Positions 33,540 to 42,356 of a stretch of DNA of 64,000 nt are shown in pieces. Position 1 is the stretch's first letter. Each line of letters opens with the position of its first letter. The notes beneath the pieces are model-generated. The model searched no databases. It was not told where the DNA came from and saw only the letters and a program-made list of their open reading frames with translations. This DNA comes from Aquincola tertiaricarbonis (GTDB lineage Bacteria; Pseudomonadota; Gammaproteobacteria; Burkholderiales; Burkholderiaceae_C). The stretch spans positions 124,001-188,000 of the forward strand of contig NZ_JZUE01000008.1 of assembly GCF_000969605.1 (NCBI RefSeq), given 5' to 3'. Position numbers and translations under genes: made by a program.

Positions 33540-34378
33540 GCCCGCTGCTCCGCCTGCGGCGCGCCGGCCGTGGCCATCGCCGCCAGGGTGGCGTCGATCA
33601 GCGCGGGCGCATCCTCGATCTCGACCGTCTGCCAGAAGGCCGGGCCGCGCACGGCCGCCGCGTGTACCGGCACGCCGGCAGCACGCCACTTGTCGAGCGC
33701 CAGCGCGGAAGCGGGCGTGAGCGCCGGCTCGGCACGCGAGGTGACCTCCAGCCATCGCAGCGACGCGGTGCTTTCCAGCGGCTGCAAGATGGCAGCTTCC
33801 AGGCCGAGCGCCACCGCGGGCGGCAGCCGGTAGCCGGCCACATCCACCGCCTGGCCTTGTGCCAGCTGCTGCTTTAGCGCTGCGGTGGCGCCTTGCTGCT
33901 TGCCTTCGATCAGGTCGGCGGCCGCCTGCAGCCGCAGAAACTGTTGCAGCGCCTGCTTGCCGGCGATGACCGGCTGCCACAGCAGCAGTCCGCAGCCAGG
34001 GCCCAACGCCGCCGCCGCGGCGCCGGCCAGCAGCGCCCCGGTGCGCAGTCCCCACAGCCACAGCGGCAGGCCGGGATGGCGCGCCTGCAGCCAGCGCGCC
34101 GCCGCCAGCGCGTCCTCGATCCAGCCCTGCCAGCTGGCGTCGGCCAGCTCGCCGCTGCTGTCGCCGCAGCCGTGCAGGTCGATGCACAGCACCGCGTAGC
34201 CCTGCGCGGCCAAGGCACGCGACTGCATCGCCACCATGCGGCGGGACTTGTTCATCTCCTCGGCAAACGGCGGCAGGTACAGCACCGCGCCGCGCGCAGG
34301 CAGCGCGCCGGCCGGCGGATGGTGGATGCACAAGCGCGCACCGTCCGCATGCTCGACAGGAAGAAAGAAGGCTTCCAT
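33536..34378 (-). CDS. XrtA-associated alpha/beta hydrolase 2
   Basis: A 280-residue alpha/beta hydrolase-fold protein of the exosortase A hydrolase 2 type (TIGR03101). LYLPPFAEEMNKSRR and CIDLHGCGDSSGELAD are present, but the nucleophile elbow reads GLRTG (110-114), with Arg112 in place of Ser or Cys. It may therefore be non-hydrolytic, for instance an acyl-binding partner of hydrolase 1, with which it is co-translated. The ATG at 34378 gives a start matching the first conserved strand (FFLPVEHADGARL); a longer frame to 34465 would run into the acyl carrier protein gene. Confidence 0.85.
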   Translation of the reverse strand: MEAFFLPVEHADGARLCIHHPPAGALPARGAVLYLPPFAEEMNKSRRMVAMQSRALAAQGYAVLCIDLHGCGDSSGELADASWQGWIEDALAAARWLQARHPGLPLWLWGLRTGALLAGAAAAALGPGCGLLLWQPVIAGKQALQQFLRLQAAADLIEGKQQGATAALKQQLAQGQAVDVAGYRLPPAVALGLEAAILQPLESTASLRWLEVTSRAEPALTPASALALDKWRAAGVPVHAAAVRGPAFWQTVEIEDAPALIDATLAAMATAGAPQAEQRA

Positions 34379-34421
34379 CGCGATCAGCGAGGCGGGCGCG
34401 ACCCGATGCCGCGCCGGGCCG

Positions 34422-34673
34422 TCATGCGGCCAGCTTGCCGTCGACGAACTGAACCAGCGCACCAACGGTGGAGAAGGTGCTGCCGTCGATGTCGTCGTCG
34501 TCCACGGTAATGCCGAAATGCGTTTCCAGGCCGGCGATCAGCGACACCACGGCCATCGAGTCCAGCTCGGGCAGCGCACCCAGCAGCGGCGTGTCGAGGT
34601 CGAAGCCCGCGGCACGGCCTTGCAGGCCCAGCGTTTCGTCCAGCACGGCGAGCAGTTCGCTCTTCACATCCAT
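34422..34673 (-). CDS. Acyl carrier protein, XrtA-locus associated
   Basis: An 83-residue acyl carrier protein. The phosphopantetheine attachment serine is Ser39 in ELDSMAVVSL; acidic helix II/III residues follow (HFGITVDDDDID). It is first in the minus-strand run whose later genes are two alpha/beta hydrolases, and its start faces the acyl-CoA ligase gene across a 156-base divergent region. It is expected to hold an acyl or aminoacyl thioester activated by that ligase for delivery to an acyltransferase of the locus. A phosphopantetheinyl transferase is not visible in the window. Confidence 0.9.
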   Translation of the reverse strand: MDVKSELLAVLDETLGLQGRAAGFDLDTPLLGALPELDSMAVVSLIAGLETHFGITVDDDDIDGSTFSTVGALVQFVDGKLAA

Positions 34674-34829
34674 CAGGGCACTCCGGGGGCTTGGTTCAGG
34701 GGGTCCAGCAGCGCGGCGATTCTAGGAGCCCATGCTTCCCCCAAACGGGTGGGTTCCGTGCCGGGCTGCGCATTCAGCGCAGGCGCAACGGCTGGGGACT
34801 GCCGGCGCCTGCATGCCATACTTTTTTCC
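34674..34829. promoter_or_regulatory. Divergent region between the carrier protein and ligase genes
   Basis: This 156-base region separates the divergent ACP and acyl-CoA ligase genes. A CATACT hexamer at 34817-34822 resembles a -10 element but lies only eight bases before the ligase ATG, and a run of T follows (34822-34827). A shared regulatory region is likely; individual elements are uncertain. Confidence 0.35.
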
Positions 34830-36434
34830 ATGCCTGACAGTCACTTGCTTCACGAACTGGTCCACGTCGCGGCGGCGCGCGACGGCGCGACGCCGGCCCT
34901 CACGCACGGCGCCGACACGCTGAGCTACGCCACGCTGGACGACGCGGTCCGCCGTTTCGCCGGCGGCGTGGTGCATGCGGGCCTGCAGCGCGGCGAGCGG
35001 GTGGGCATCTACCTGGAAAAGCGCTTCGAGACGGTGATCGCGAGCTTCGGCGCGCCCGCCGCGGGCGGCGTGATGGTGCCGATCAATCCGCTGCTGAAGG
35101 CGGAGCAGGCCGCCTTCATCCTGCAGGACTGCGACGTGCGGGTGCTGGTCACCTCGCCGGAGCGGCTGGCGGCGCTGGCGCCGGTGCTGGCCGGCTGCCC
35201 GGCGCTGCGCTGCGTGGTAGTCACCGGGACCGGCGCGCCGGCGGACCTGGCGCTGCCGCCGGGGGTCGCGCCGCTGTCGTGGACAGCGCTGCTGGAAGGG
35301 CCGCAGGCCGCGCCGCACCGGGTGGTCGACAGCGACATCACCGCCATCCTCTACACCTCCGGCTCCACCGGGCGGCCCAAGGGCGTGGTGCTGTCTCACC
35401 GCAACATGGTCGCGGGCGCCAAGAGCGTGGCCACCTACCTGGACAACCGGCCCTCCGACACCCTGCTGGCCGCGCTGCCGCTGTCGTTCGATGCAGGCTT
35501 TAGCCAGCTGACCACCGCCTTCCATGCCGGCGCGCGGGTGGTGCTTCTGAACTATCTGATGCCACGCGACGTGCTCAAGGCGATGGCCAAGGAACGCGTG
35601 ACCGGCCTGACCGCCGTGCCGCCGCTCTACATCCAGCTCACGCAGCTGGAATGGCCGGCCGAGATCGACGGCCACCTGCGCTACTTCGCCAACACCGGCG
35701 GCCGGATGCCGCGCGAAACGCTGACCGCGCTGCGCCAGCGCGTGCCTTCGGCCAAGCCGTTCCTGATGTACGGCCTGACCGAAGCCTTCCGCTCGACCTA
35801 CCTGCCGCCCGAGGAGGTGGACCGCCGGCCCGACTCCATCGGCAAGGCGATCCCGAATGCCGAGATCCTGGTGCTGCGCGACGACGGCACCGAGTGCAGC
35901 CCCGACGAGCCAGGCGAGCTGGTGCATCGCGGTGCGCTGGTGGGCCAGGGCTACTGGAACGACGCCGAGAAGACGGCGGAGCGCTACAAGCTGCTGCAGC
36001 CCGGCATCGGCGGCCGGCTGGGCGGTCTGCAGCTGCCCGAGTACGCGGTGTTTTCCGGCGACACGGTGCGCCGGGACGCCGAGGGCTTCCTGTACTTCAT
36101 CGGCCGGCGCGACGAAATGATCAAGACCTCGGGCTACCGGGTGAGCCCGACCGAGGTGGAAGAGGTGCTGTACGCGACGAAGCTGGTGGGGGAATGCGCC
36201 GCCTTCGGCGTGGAGCACGCCGCGCTGGGCCAGGCCATCCAGGTGGTGGCCACCGCGCCGGACGGCAGCGAAGCTCTGGACGTGCCGGCGCTGCTGGCGC
36301 AGTGCCGTGTGCACATGCCGGCCTACATGGTGCCGGCCGGCGTGGTGCCGGTGGCCGGGCCGCTGCCGCGCAACCCGAACGGCAAGATCGACCGCAAGCT
36401 GCTGGCCGCGCGCTGGGCCGAGCAGGCGCTGTAG
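34830..36434 (+). CDS. XrtA-associated acyl-CoA ligase (AMP-forming)
   Basis: A 534-residue ANL-superfamily adenylating enzyme (TIGR03098). The AMP-binding loop TSGSTGRPKG is at 176-185, YGLTEAFRSTYLPPEE marks the adenine site, SGYRVSPTEVEE the hinge region, and NPNGKIDRKLL near the end carries the expected catalytic lysine. It should activate an acid as acyl-AMP and load it on the adjacent acyl carrier protein or CoA. In other XrtA loci the ligase sits next to the PLP decarboxylase; here the two are separated by an epimerase and Ugd. The ATG lies close after a T-rich stretch without a Shine-Dalgarno sequence. Confidence 0.9.
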   Translation: MPDSHLLHELVHVAAARDGATPALTHGADTLSYATLDDAVRRFAGGVVHAGLQRGERVGIYLEKRFETVIASFGAPAAGGVMVPINPLLKAEQAAFILQDCDVRVLVTSPERLAALAPVLAGCPALRCVVVTGTGAPADLALPPGVAPLSWTALLEGPQAAPHRVVDSDITAILYTSGSTGRPKGVVLSHRNMVAGAKSVATYLDNRPSDTLLAALPLSFDAGFSQLTTAFHAGARVVLLNYLMPRDVLKAMAKERVTGLTAVPPLYIQLTQLEWPAEIDGHLRYFANTGGRMPRETLTALRQRVPSAKPFLMYGLTEAFRSTYLPPEEVDRRPDSIGKAIPNAEILVLRDDGTECSPDEPGELVHRGALVGQGYWNDAEKTAERYKLLQPGIGGRLGGLQLPEYAVFSGDTVRRDAEGFLYFIGRRDEMIKTSGYRVSPTEVEEVLYATKLVGECAAFGVEHAALGQAIQVVATAPDGSEALDVPALLAQCRVHMPAYMVPAGVVPVAGPLPRNPNGKIDRKLLAARWAEQAL

Positions 36435-36447
36435 CCAGGCCGCGCGG

Positions 36448-37458
36448 TCAGACCTTGTAGTAGTCCCGGTACCACGCGACGAAGCGCCGCACGCCTTCGT
36501 CCACCGAGGTGGCGGGCGTGAAGCCGGTCCAGGCCTCCAGCTCGGACACGTCGGCGTAGGTGGCTGGCACGTCGCCGGGCTGGATGTCGCGCAGCTCCTT
36601 GATCGCCTCGCGGCCGGTGTGGCGCTCGATGGCGGCGATGAAGTCCATCAGCGGCACCGGCTGGTGGTTGCCGATGTTGAACACCCGGTACGGCGCATGG
36701 CTGGCGGCGGGGTCGGCCTGGCCGCGGTCGTAAGCCGGATCGGCGGCCGGCGGCTTGTCCAGCGTGCGCACCACGCCTTCGGCGATGTCGTCGATGTAGG
36801 TGAAGTCGCGCACCATCCGCCCGTGGTTGAACACCTGGATCGGCTCGCCTGCCAGGATGGCGCGGGTGAACAGGAACAGCGCCATGTCCGGCCGGCCCCA
36901 GGGTCCGTAGACGGTGAAGAAGCGCAGCCCCGTGGTCGGCAGGTTGAACAGGTGGCTGTAGGTGTGGGCCATCAGCTCGTTGGCCTTCTTGGTGGCCGCA
37001 TAGAGGCTCACCGGATGGTCCACGCCGTGGTGCTCCGAGAACGGCATCACCGTGTTGCCGCCGTACACGCTGGAGCTGGAGGCGTACACCAGGTGCTGCA
37101 CGCCGTGGTGTCGGCAGCCTTCCAGGATGTTGGTGAAGCCCACCAGGTTGCTGTCGACGTAGGCATGCGGGTCGACCAGCGAATGGCGCACGCCGGCCTG
37201 CGCGGCCAGGTGCACCACGCGGTCGAACTTCTCCTGGGCGAACAGGGCGGGCATGCCGCTGCGGTCGGCCACGTCCAGCTGCTGGAAGCGGAAGCCGGGC
37301 TGGTCCTGCAGCGTCGCCAGGCGGTCGCGCTTGAGCTGGGGGTCGTAGTAGGCGTTAAGGTTGTCGATGCCGACCACCTCGTCGCCCTGCGCCAGCAGCA
37401 GGCGGGCGACGTGGGCGCCTATGAAGCCGGCGGCGCCGGTGAGCAGGATCTTGGGCAT
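36448..37458 (-). CDS. UDP-glucuronate 4-epimerase-like SDR protein
   Basis: A 336-residue extended short-chain dehydrogenase. NAD-binding [10 protein letters not shown] at residues 8-17, active-site serines near 127-130 ([11 protein letters not shown]), and Tyr153/Lys157 in [10 protein letters not shown]. The block [19 protein letters not shown] is characteristic of UDP-glucuronate 4-epimerases that make UDP-galacturonate. With the neighbouring UDP-glucose dehydrogenase this gives a two-step route from UDP-glucose to UDP-GalA for the EPS. It is convergent with the ligase gene (13 bases between stops) and divergent from ugd. Confidence 0.88.
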   Translation of the reverse strand: MPKILLTGAAGFIGAHVARLLLAQGDEVVGIDNLNAYYDPQLKRDRLATLQDQPGFRFQQLDVADRSGMPALFAQEKFDRVVHLAAQAGVRHSLVDPHAYVDSNLVGFTNILEGCRHHGVQHLVYASSSSVYGGNTVMPFSEHHGVDHPVSLYAATKKANELMAHTYSHLFNLPTTGLRFFTVYGPWGRPDMALFLFTRAILAGEPIQVFNHGRMVRDFTYIDDIAEGVVRTLDKPPAADPAYDRGQADPAASHAPYRVFNIGNHQPVPLMDFIAAIERHTGREAIKELRDIQPGDVPATYADVSELEAWTGFTPATSVDEGVRRFVAWYRDYYKV

Positions 37459-37641
37459 GGTTTGTGGAGGAGTGCCGGCCTGGGTGTGGCCGTTGTGTGG
37501 CTATTCTGAGCCAAGTCCTCTTACGCTCCGGCGCTTGAGTCCGGGCCGCCGCTGCGCAGGCACGCGGCATGCGTGTCACGCCACACAGGCAGAATCCAGT
37601 CAGTTGACGGGCCGCGGGCCCGATTCAGGGAGAGAAGAAGC
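37459..37641. promoter_or_regulatory. Epimerase/ugd divergent promoter region with repeated heptamer
   Basis: This 183-base divergent region contains the heptamer GTGTGGC at 37484-37490 and 37495-37501, eleven bases apart (one helical turn), and its inverse GCCACAC at 37580-37586. A TATTCT at 37502-37507 could be a -10 element for ugd, which would leave a leader of about 130 bases. The repeats are real; their use as an operator is only inferred. Confidence 0.4.
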
Positions 37642-38985
37642 ATGAAGATCACCGTCGTTGGCGCCGGTTACGTGGGTTTGGTCACAGGCGCCTGCCTGGC
37701 CGAGATGGGCAACCACGTGGTGTGCCTGGATGTGGACGCACGCAAGATCGCGATGCTCCAGCGCGGGGAGATCCCCATCCATGAGCCGGGCCTGGACGCC
37801 GTCGTGCAGCGCAATGCCGCGGCCGGCCGGCTGCAGTTCACCACCGACGTGGCCGCCGCCGTGGGCCATGGCACCCTGCAGTTCATCGGCGTGGGCACCC
37901 CGCCGGACGAGGACGGCTCCGCCGACCTGCAGTACGTGCTGGCTGCCGCCCGCAACATCGGCCGCCACATGACCGACTACAAGGTCGTGGTCGACAAGAG
38001 CACCGTGCCCGTGGGCACCGCCGACAAGGTGCGCGCCGCCATCGCCGAGGAGCTGGCCGCCCGCAACCTGCAGATGGACTACGCGGTGGTGAGCAACCCC
38101 GAATTCCTGAAGGAAGGTGCGGCGGTCGACGACTTCATGCGGCCCGACCGCGTGGTGGTGGGCTCCGACGACGAACGCGCCAGCCTGCTGATGCGCGCCG
38201 TGTACGCACCCTTCATGCGCAACCACGACAAGCTGATCGTGATGGACGTGCGCAGCGCCGAATTCACCAAGTACGCCGCCAACGCGATGCTGGCCACCCG
38301 CATCAGCTTCATGAACGAGCTGGCGCTGCTGGCCGAGCGCGTGGGCGCCGACATCGAGCTGGTGCGCAAGGGCATCGGCAGCGATCCGCGCATCGGCACG
38401 CACTTCCTGTACGCGGGTGCTGGCTATGGCGGCTCCTGCTTCCCGAAGGATGTGAAGGCGCTGATCCACATTGGCGCCGACAACGGCGTGCCGCTGCAGG
38501 TGCTCAATGCGGTGGAAGCCGCCAACGAGCGCCAGAAGCATGTGCTGGTCGAGCGCGTGACCGCGCGCTTCGGTGAAGACCTGAGCGGCCGCACGCTGGC
38601 CGTTTGGGGCCTGGCCTTCAAGCCCAACACCGACGACATGCGCGAGGCGCCCAGCCGCGTGGTGATCGCCGAGCTGGTCAAGCGCGGCGCCAAGATCCAG
38701 GCTTACGACCCCGTGGCGATGGAGGAGGCCAAGCGCGTGCTGGAAGGCGTGCCGGGCGTGAGCTTCGTCGCTGGCCAGCAGGCCGCGCTGGAAGGCGCCG
38801 ACGCGCTGCTGATCGTCACGGAATGGAAGGAATTCCGTAACCCGGACTTCGAGTTCATCAAGGCGACGCTCAAGCAGCCGGTGATCTTCGACGGCCGCAA
38901 CCTCTACGAGCCAGCGCTGATGAAGGCCTTCGGCCTCGAGTACCTGGCCATCGGCCGCGCCGCCGCCTTGCCGGCCAGCGCCTGA
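37642..38985 (+). CDS. ugd: UDP-glucose 6-dehydrogenase
   Basis: A 447-residue UDP-glucose dehydrogenase: NAD site [39 protein letters not shown] in the catalytic domain and [12 protein letters not shown] with nucleophile Cys266. DDMREAPS and [16 protein letters not shown] in the C-terminal domain are typical of this group. It converts UDP-glucose to UDP-glucuronate, the substrate of the divergent epimerase, and so feeds uronic acids into the EPS. GGGAGAGAAGAAG precedes the ATG as a ribosome binding site. It is distinct from the AlgD-like enzyme at 11561. Confidence 0.95.
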   Translation: MKITVVGAGYVGLVTGACLAEMGNHVVCLDVDARKIAMLQRGEIPIHEPGLDAVVQRNAAAGRLQFTTDVAAAVGHGTLQFIGVGTPPDEDGSADLQYVLAAARNIGRHMTDYKVVVDKSTVPVGTADKVRAAIAEELAARNLQMDYAVVSNPEFLKEGAAVDDFMRPDRVVVGSDDERASLLMRAVYAPFMRNHDKLIVMDVRSAEFTKYAANAMLATRISFMNELALLAERVGADIELVRKGIGSDPRIGTHFLYAGAGYGGSCFPKDVKALIHIGADNGVPLQVLNAVEAANERQKHVLVERVTARFGEDLSGRTLAVWGLAFKPNTDDMREAPSRVVIAELVKRGAKIQAYDPVAMEEAKRVLEGVPGVSFVAGQQAALEGADALLIVTEWKEFRNPDFEFIKATLKQPVIFDGRNLYEPALMKAFGLEYLAIGRAAALPASA

Positions 38986-39008
38986 GCCTTTCCGTTCCTG
39001 CAGTTGCC

Positions 39009-40268
39009 ATGACCGACACGACCTCGCCCCCGCCGGTGCGCCGCCTGCCCGAGCACGCACCCCTGCAGCAGTTTGCGGTGCGCGAAGGCGAGCTCGTCAT
39101 CGGTGGCGAGCGGCTGAGCCTGCTCGCCGAGCGTGTCGGCCAGACGCCGTTCTACGCCTACGACCGCGGTGCGCTGCGCCAGCGCGTGAGCGAACTGCGC
39201 CAGGCGCTGCCGCAACAGGTCAAGCTGCACTACGCGATGAAGGCCAACCCGATGCCGGCGGTGGTCGGCTTCATGGCCGGCCTGGTCGATGGCATCGACG
39301 TGGCGTCGGCGGGTGAGCTGAAAGTGGCGCTGGACGCCGGCGCCGATCCGGCCGAGGTGAGCTTCGCCGGCCCCGGCAAGACGGAAGCGGAGCTGCGCCG
39401 CGCCGTGGCGTCGCGCGTGCTGATCAACCTCGAATCGCCGCGCGAGGTGAGGTTGCTGGCCGGCATCACCCAGCGGCTCGGCCTGCCGGCGCGGGTGGCG
39501 GTGCGCGTGAACCCGGACTTCGAGCTGAAGGGCTCGGGCATGAAGATGGGCGGCGGGCCGAAGCAGTTCGGGGTCGATGTGGAGCAGCTGCCGGCGCTGA
39601 TGGCCGACATCCGTGCGGCCGGGCTGGCGTTCGAAGGCTTCCACCTGTTCGCCGGCTCGCAGAACCTGAAGGCCGAGTCGATCTGCGATGCGCAGCAGCA
39701 GTCGTACGCGCTGGCGTTGCGGCTGGCCGAGATCGCGCCTTCGCCGGTGCAGTTCCTGAACCTGGGCGGCGGGTTCGGCATTCCGTACTTTCCGGGCGAG
39801 CAGCGGCTCGACCTGGCGCCCATTGGCGAGAACCTGGCCGGGCTGGTGGAGCGTGCCGCCCGCGAGCTGCCGCGGGCTTCGCTGGTGATCGAACTGGGCC
39901 GCTACCTGGTGGGCGAGGCCGGCGTGTACGTGGCCCGGGTGCTCGACCGCAAGGTCTCGCGCGGCCAGGTGTTCCTGGTGACTGATGGCGGCCTGCACCA
40001 TCACCTGTCGGCCTCGGGCAATTTCGGCCAGGTGGTGCGCAAGAACTATCCGGTGGCCATCGGCAACCGCATGGGCAGTGCGGAGCGGGAGCCGGCCTCG
40101 GTCGTCGGCCCGCTGTGCACGCCGCTCGACCTGCTGGCGGACCGCATGGAACTGCCGGTGGCCCAGGAGGGCGACCTGGCGGTGGTGTTCCAGTCGGGCG
40201 CCTATGGCGCCAGCGCCAGCCCGCAGAACTTCCTCGGCCACCCGGGCTGCGTCGAGGTGCTGGTCTAG
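39009..40268 (+). CDS. XrtA-associated PLP-dependent decarboxylase (DAP decarboxylase-like)
   Basis: A 419-residue fold type III PLP decarboxylase of TIGR03099. PLP lysine Lys78 in HYAMKANPMPAVV, LNLGGGFGIPYF for phosphate binding, and VTDGGLHHHLSASGNFGQ in the C-terminal beta domain. It is related to diaminopimelate decarboxylase, but in XrtA loci it accompanies the acyl-CoA ligase and a carrier protein. The layout recalls butirosin BtrK, a DAP-decarboxylase relative that decarboxylates a carrier-bound glutamyl group; a carrier-bound substrate is therefore plausible but unproven. It follows ugd by 23 bases and closes the EPS locus. Confidence 0.9.
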   Translation: MTDTTSPPPVRRLPEHAPLQQFAVREGELVIGGERLSLLAERVGQTPFYAYDRGALRQRVSELRQALPQQVKLHYAMKANPMPAVVGFMAGLVDGIDVASAGELKVALDAGADPAEVSFAGPGKTEAELRRAVASRVLINLESPREVRLLAGITQRLGLPARVAVRVNPDFELKGSGMKMGGGPKQFGVDVEQLPALMADIRAAGLAFEGFHLFAGSQNLKAESICDAQQQSYALALRLAEIAPSPVQFLNLGGGFGIPYFPGEQRLDLAPIGENLAGLVERAARELPRASLVIELGRYLVGEAGVYVARVLDRKVSRGQVFLVTDGGLHHHLSASGNFGQVVRKNYPVAIGNRMGSAEREPASVVGPLCTPLDLLADRMELPVAQEGDLAVVFQSGAYGASASPQNFLGHPGCVEVLV

Positions 40269-40270
40269 CA

Positions 40271-40288
40271 GCCGGCCGCCAGGCCGGC
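40271..40288. terminator. Hairpin between convergent decarboxylase and rlmJ genes
   Basis: A perfect seven-base stem, GCCGGCC and GGCCGGC, with a four-base GCCA loop sits just after the decarboxylase stop. No T run follows on either strand, so it is at best a weak intrinsic terminator or a transcript-end stabiliser. Confidence 0.45.
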
Positions 40289-40295
40289 AGGGTGA

Positions 40296-41153
40296 TCAGC
40301 CCTTGCCCAGATCCTGGTCCAGCGTGAAGCGGGCGCCTTCGTACTGGCCGAGCAGCTCCGTCAGCAGCGGCAGGAGCGCGGCCAGGGTGTCGTGCAGCAC
40401 GAAGGGCGGATTGATCACGAACATGCCGCTGCCGTGCAGGCCGAAGCCGTCGCCTTCGCCGCGGTGCACATGCAGCGTGGCATGCAACCAGCCCTTGGGT
40501 GCTTCCTTGGCCGCGGCCATCAGCCGCTTGGGCAGCTGCGCCGCCTCCACGATCTGAACCTGCGGGTACCAGACCATCACCGTGCCCTGGGCGAAGCGGG
40601 TCAGGCACTCGCGCACCGCGCCCACCACCTTGGCGTAGTCGGTCTTCAACTCATACGAAGGGTCGATCAGCACCGCGCCGCGGCGCGAGGGCGGCGGCAG
40701 TTCCTTCTGCAGCGCCGCGAAGCCGTCGCTCATCTGCACCTTGGTGTGCGGCCGGTGGCCGAGGAAGCTCTCGAGGATGCGGTTGTCGGTCGGGTGCAGC
40801 TCGTACAGGCTCATCCGGTCGGTGGCGCGCAGCAGCATCTGCGCGATGCCGGGCGAGCCGGGGTACTGCTCCAGCGCACCGCCGCCGTTGAACTGGCGCA
40901 CCAGCTCGACGTACTCCGCCAGCGGGGCGGGCAGGTCGGGGTGGTCCCACAGGCGGCCGATGCCGCTCTCGAACTCGCCGCGCTTTTGCGCATAGCGCCC
41001 GGCCAGCGAATAACCGCCGGCGCCGGCGTGCGTGTCGACCAGGGTGTAGGGCTTGTCCTTTTCGCCCATGTAGCGAAGCACCTGGGCGAGCACCAGGTGC
41101 TTGAGGACGTCGGCATGGTTGCCGGCGTGGAAGGCGTGTCGGTAGGCGAGCAT
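40296..41153 (-). CDS. rlmJ: 23S rRNA (adenine-2030-N6)-methyltransferase
   Basis: A 285-residue RlmJ. The N-terminus MLAYRHAFHAGNHADVLKH is the family signature, DTHAGAGGYSL forms the SAM site, and the catalytic DPSY tetrad is at 164-167, the same numbering as in the E. coli enzyme. It methylates A2030 in 23S rRNA. The open frame extends 860 codons upstream on this strand through three neighbouring genes, a composition effect; homology starts at 41153. It lies just outside the EPS locus, converging on it. Confidence 0.95.
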   Translation of the reverse strand: MLAYRHAFHAGNHADVLKHLVLAQVLRYMGEKDKPYTLVDTHAGAGGYSLAGRYAQKRGEFESGIGRLWDHPDLPAPLAEYVELVRQFNGGGALEQYPGSPGIAQMLLRATDRMSLYELHPTDNRILESFLGHRPHTKVQMSDGFAALQKELPPPSRRGAVLIDPSYELKTDYAKVVGAVRECLTRFAQGTVMVWYPQVQIVEAAQLPKRLMAAAKEAPKGWLHATLHVHRGEGDGFGLHGSGMFVINPPFVLHDTLAALLPLLTELLGQYEGARFTLDQDLGKG

Positions 41154-41258
41154 GGCTGCACTGTAACTAGCATGGATCGGCCTGGGGCGTGCGCAGCAAG
41201 GTTGCCGGCTTTTACGTAGGCTCTGGGGGTTCTCCCCAACTCCAAGAAGCCCAAACCC

Positions 41259-42356
41259 ATGTCCACCCTCTTCGACCCGATCCGCATCGGCGACATCGAA
41301 CTCGCCAACCGCGTGGTGATGGCGCCGCTGACGCGCAACCGCGCCACCGGCCAGCTGCCCAACGACCTCACGGTCGAGTACTACGCACAGCGCGCCAATC
41401 CGATGACCGGCTTCGGCCTGATCATCACCGAGGCCACGCAGATCATGCCGGAGGGCCAGGGTTACCTCGACACCCCCGGCATCCACAGCCCCGAGCAGGT
41501 CGCGGCCTGGCGCAAGGTGACGACCGCGGTGCATGCGCAGGGCGGCAGGATCGTGGTGCAGCTGTGGCACGTGGGCCGCATCTCTCACACCTCGCTGCTG
41601 CCGGGCGGCCAGGCGCCGGTGTCCTCCACCAACCGCGTGGCCAAGGGCAAGACCTTCACCGCCAAGGGCTTCGAGGACGTGTCGGCCCCGCGCGCCCTGC
41701 GCACCGACGAGATCCCCGGCATCGTGCAAGCCTACCGCCATGCGGCGCGCTGCGCCGTCGACGCCGGCTTCGACGGCGTGGAAGTGCACGCGGCCAACGG
41801 CTACCTGATCGAGCAGTTCCTGCGCGACAGCATCAACGACCGCACCGACGAATACGGCGGCTCCATCGCCAACCGCGCCCGCTTCCTGGTGGAAGTGGTC
41901 AAGGCCGTGACCGACGAGATCGGCGGCGGCCGCACCGGCATCCGGCTGTCGCCGGTCACGCCCGTGAACGACGCTGGCCAGGACAGCGACCCCCAGGCGC
42001 TGTTCAACCACGTGGTCGAGCAGATCGCGCCGATGCACCTGTCGTACATCCACGTGATCGAAGGCCAGACCGGCGGCGACCGCAACGTGGCGCCGTTTGA
42101 TTACCAGGCCCTGCGCCAGCGCTTCCCCGGCGCCTGGATGGTGAACAACGGCTACGACCGCCAGATGGCACTGGACGCCGTCGCCCAGCGCAAGGGTGAT
42201 CTGGTGGCTTTCGGCAAGCCGGCCATCGCCAACCCCGACCTCACCCGCCGCCTGCACCTGGGCGCGGAGCTGGCCCGCCCGGACCAGAAGACGATGTACG
42301 GCGGTGGCGCCCAGGGCTACACCGACTACCCCACGCTCGACGCACAGCCCGCGTAA
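41259..42356 (+). CDS. Alkene reductase, old yellow enzyme family (NemA-like)
   Basis: A 365-residue FMN-dependent reductase of the NemA/OYE class. N-terminal FDPIRIGDIELANRVVMAPL binds FMN, VVQLWHVGRISHTS is in place, substrate His-Asn come from VEVHAANGYLIEQFLRD, and DEYGGSIANRARFL is the family signature. It reduces activated alkenes such as N-ethylmaleimide, nitro-olefins or enones with NAD(P)H. An upstream region of about 105 bases separates it from the divergent rlmJ. The next gene begins immediately after its stop. Confidence 0.92.
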   Translation: MSTLFDPIRIGDIELANRVVMAPLTRNRATGQLPNDLTVEYYAQRANPMTGFGLIITEATQIMPEGQGYLDTPGIHSPEQVAAWRKVTTAVHAQGGRIVVQLWHVGRISHTSLLPGGQAPVSSTNRVAKGKTFTAKGFEDVSAPRALRTDEIPGIVQAYRHAARCAVDAGFDGVEVHAANGYLIEQFLRDSINDRTDEYGGSIANRARFLVEVVKAVTDEIGGGRTGIRLSPVTPVNDAGQDSDPQALFNHVVEQIAPMHLSYIHVIEGQTGGDRNVAPFDYQALRQRFPGAWMVNNGYDRQMALDAVAQRKGDLVAFGKPAIANPDLTRRLHLGAELARPDQKTMYGGGAQGYTDYPTLDAQPA

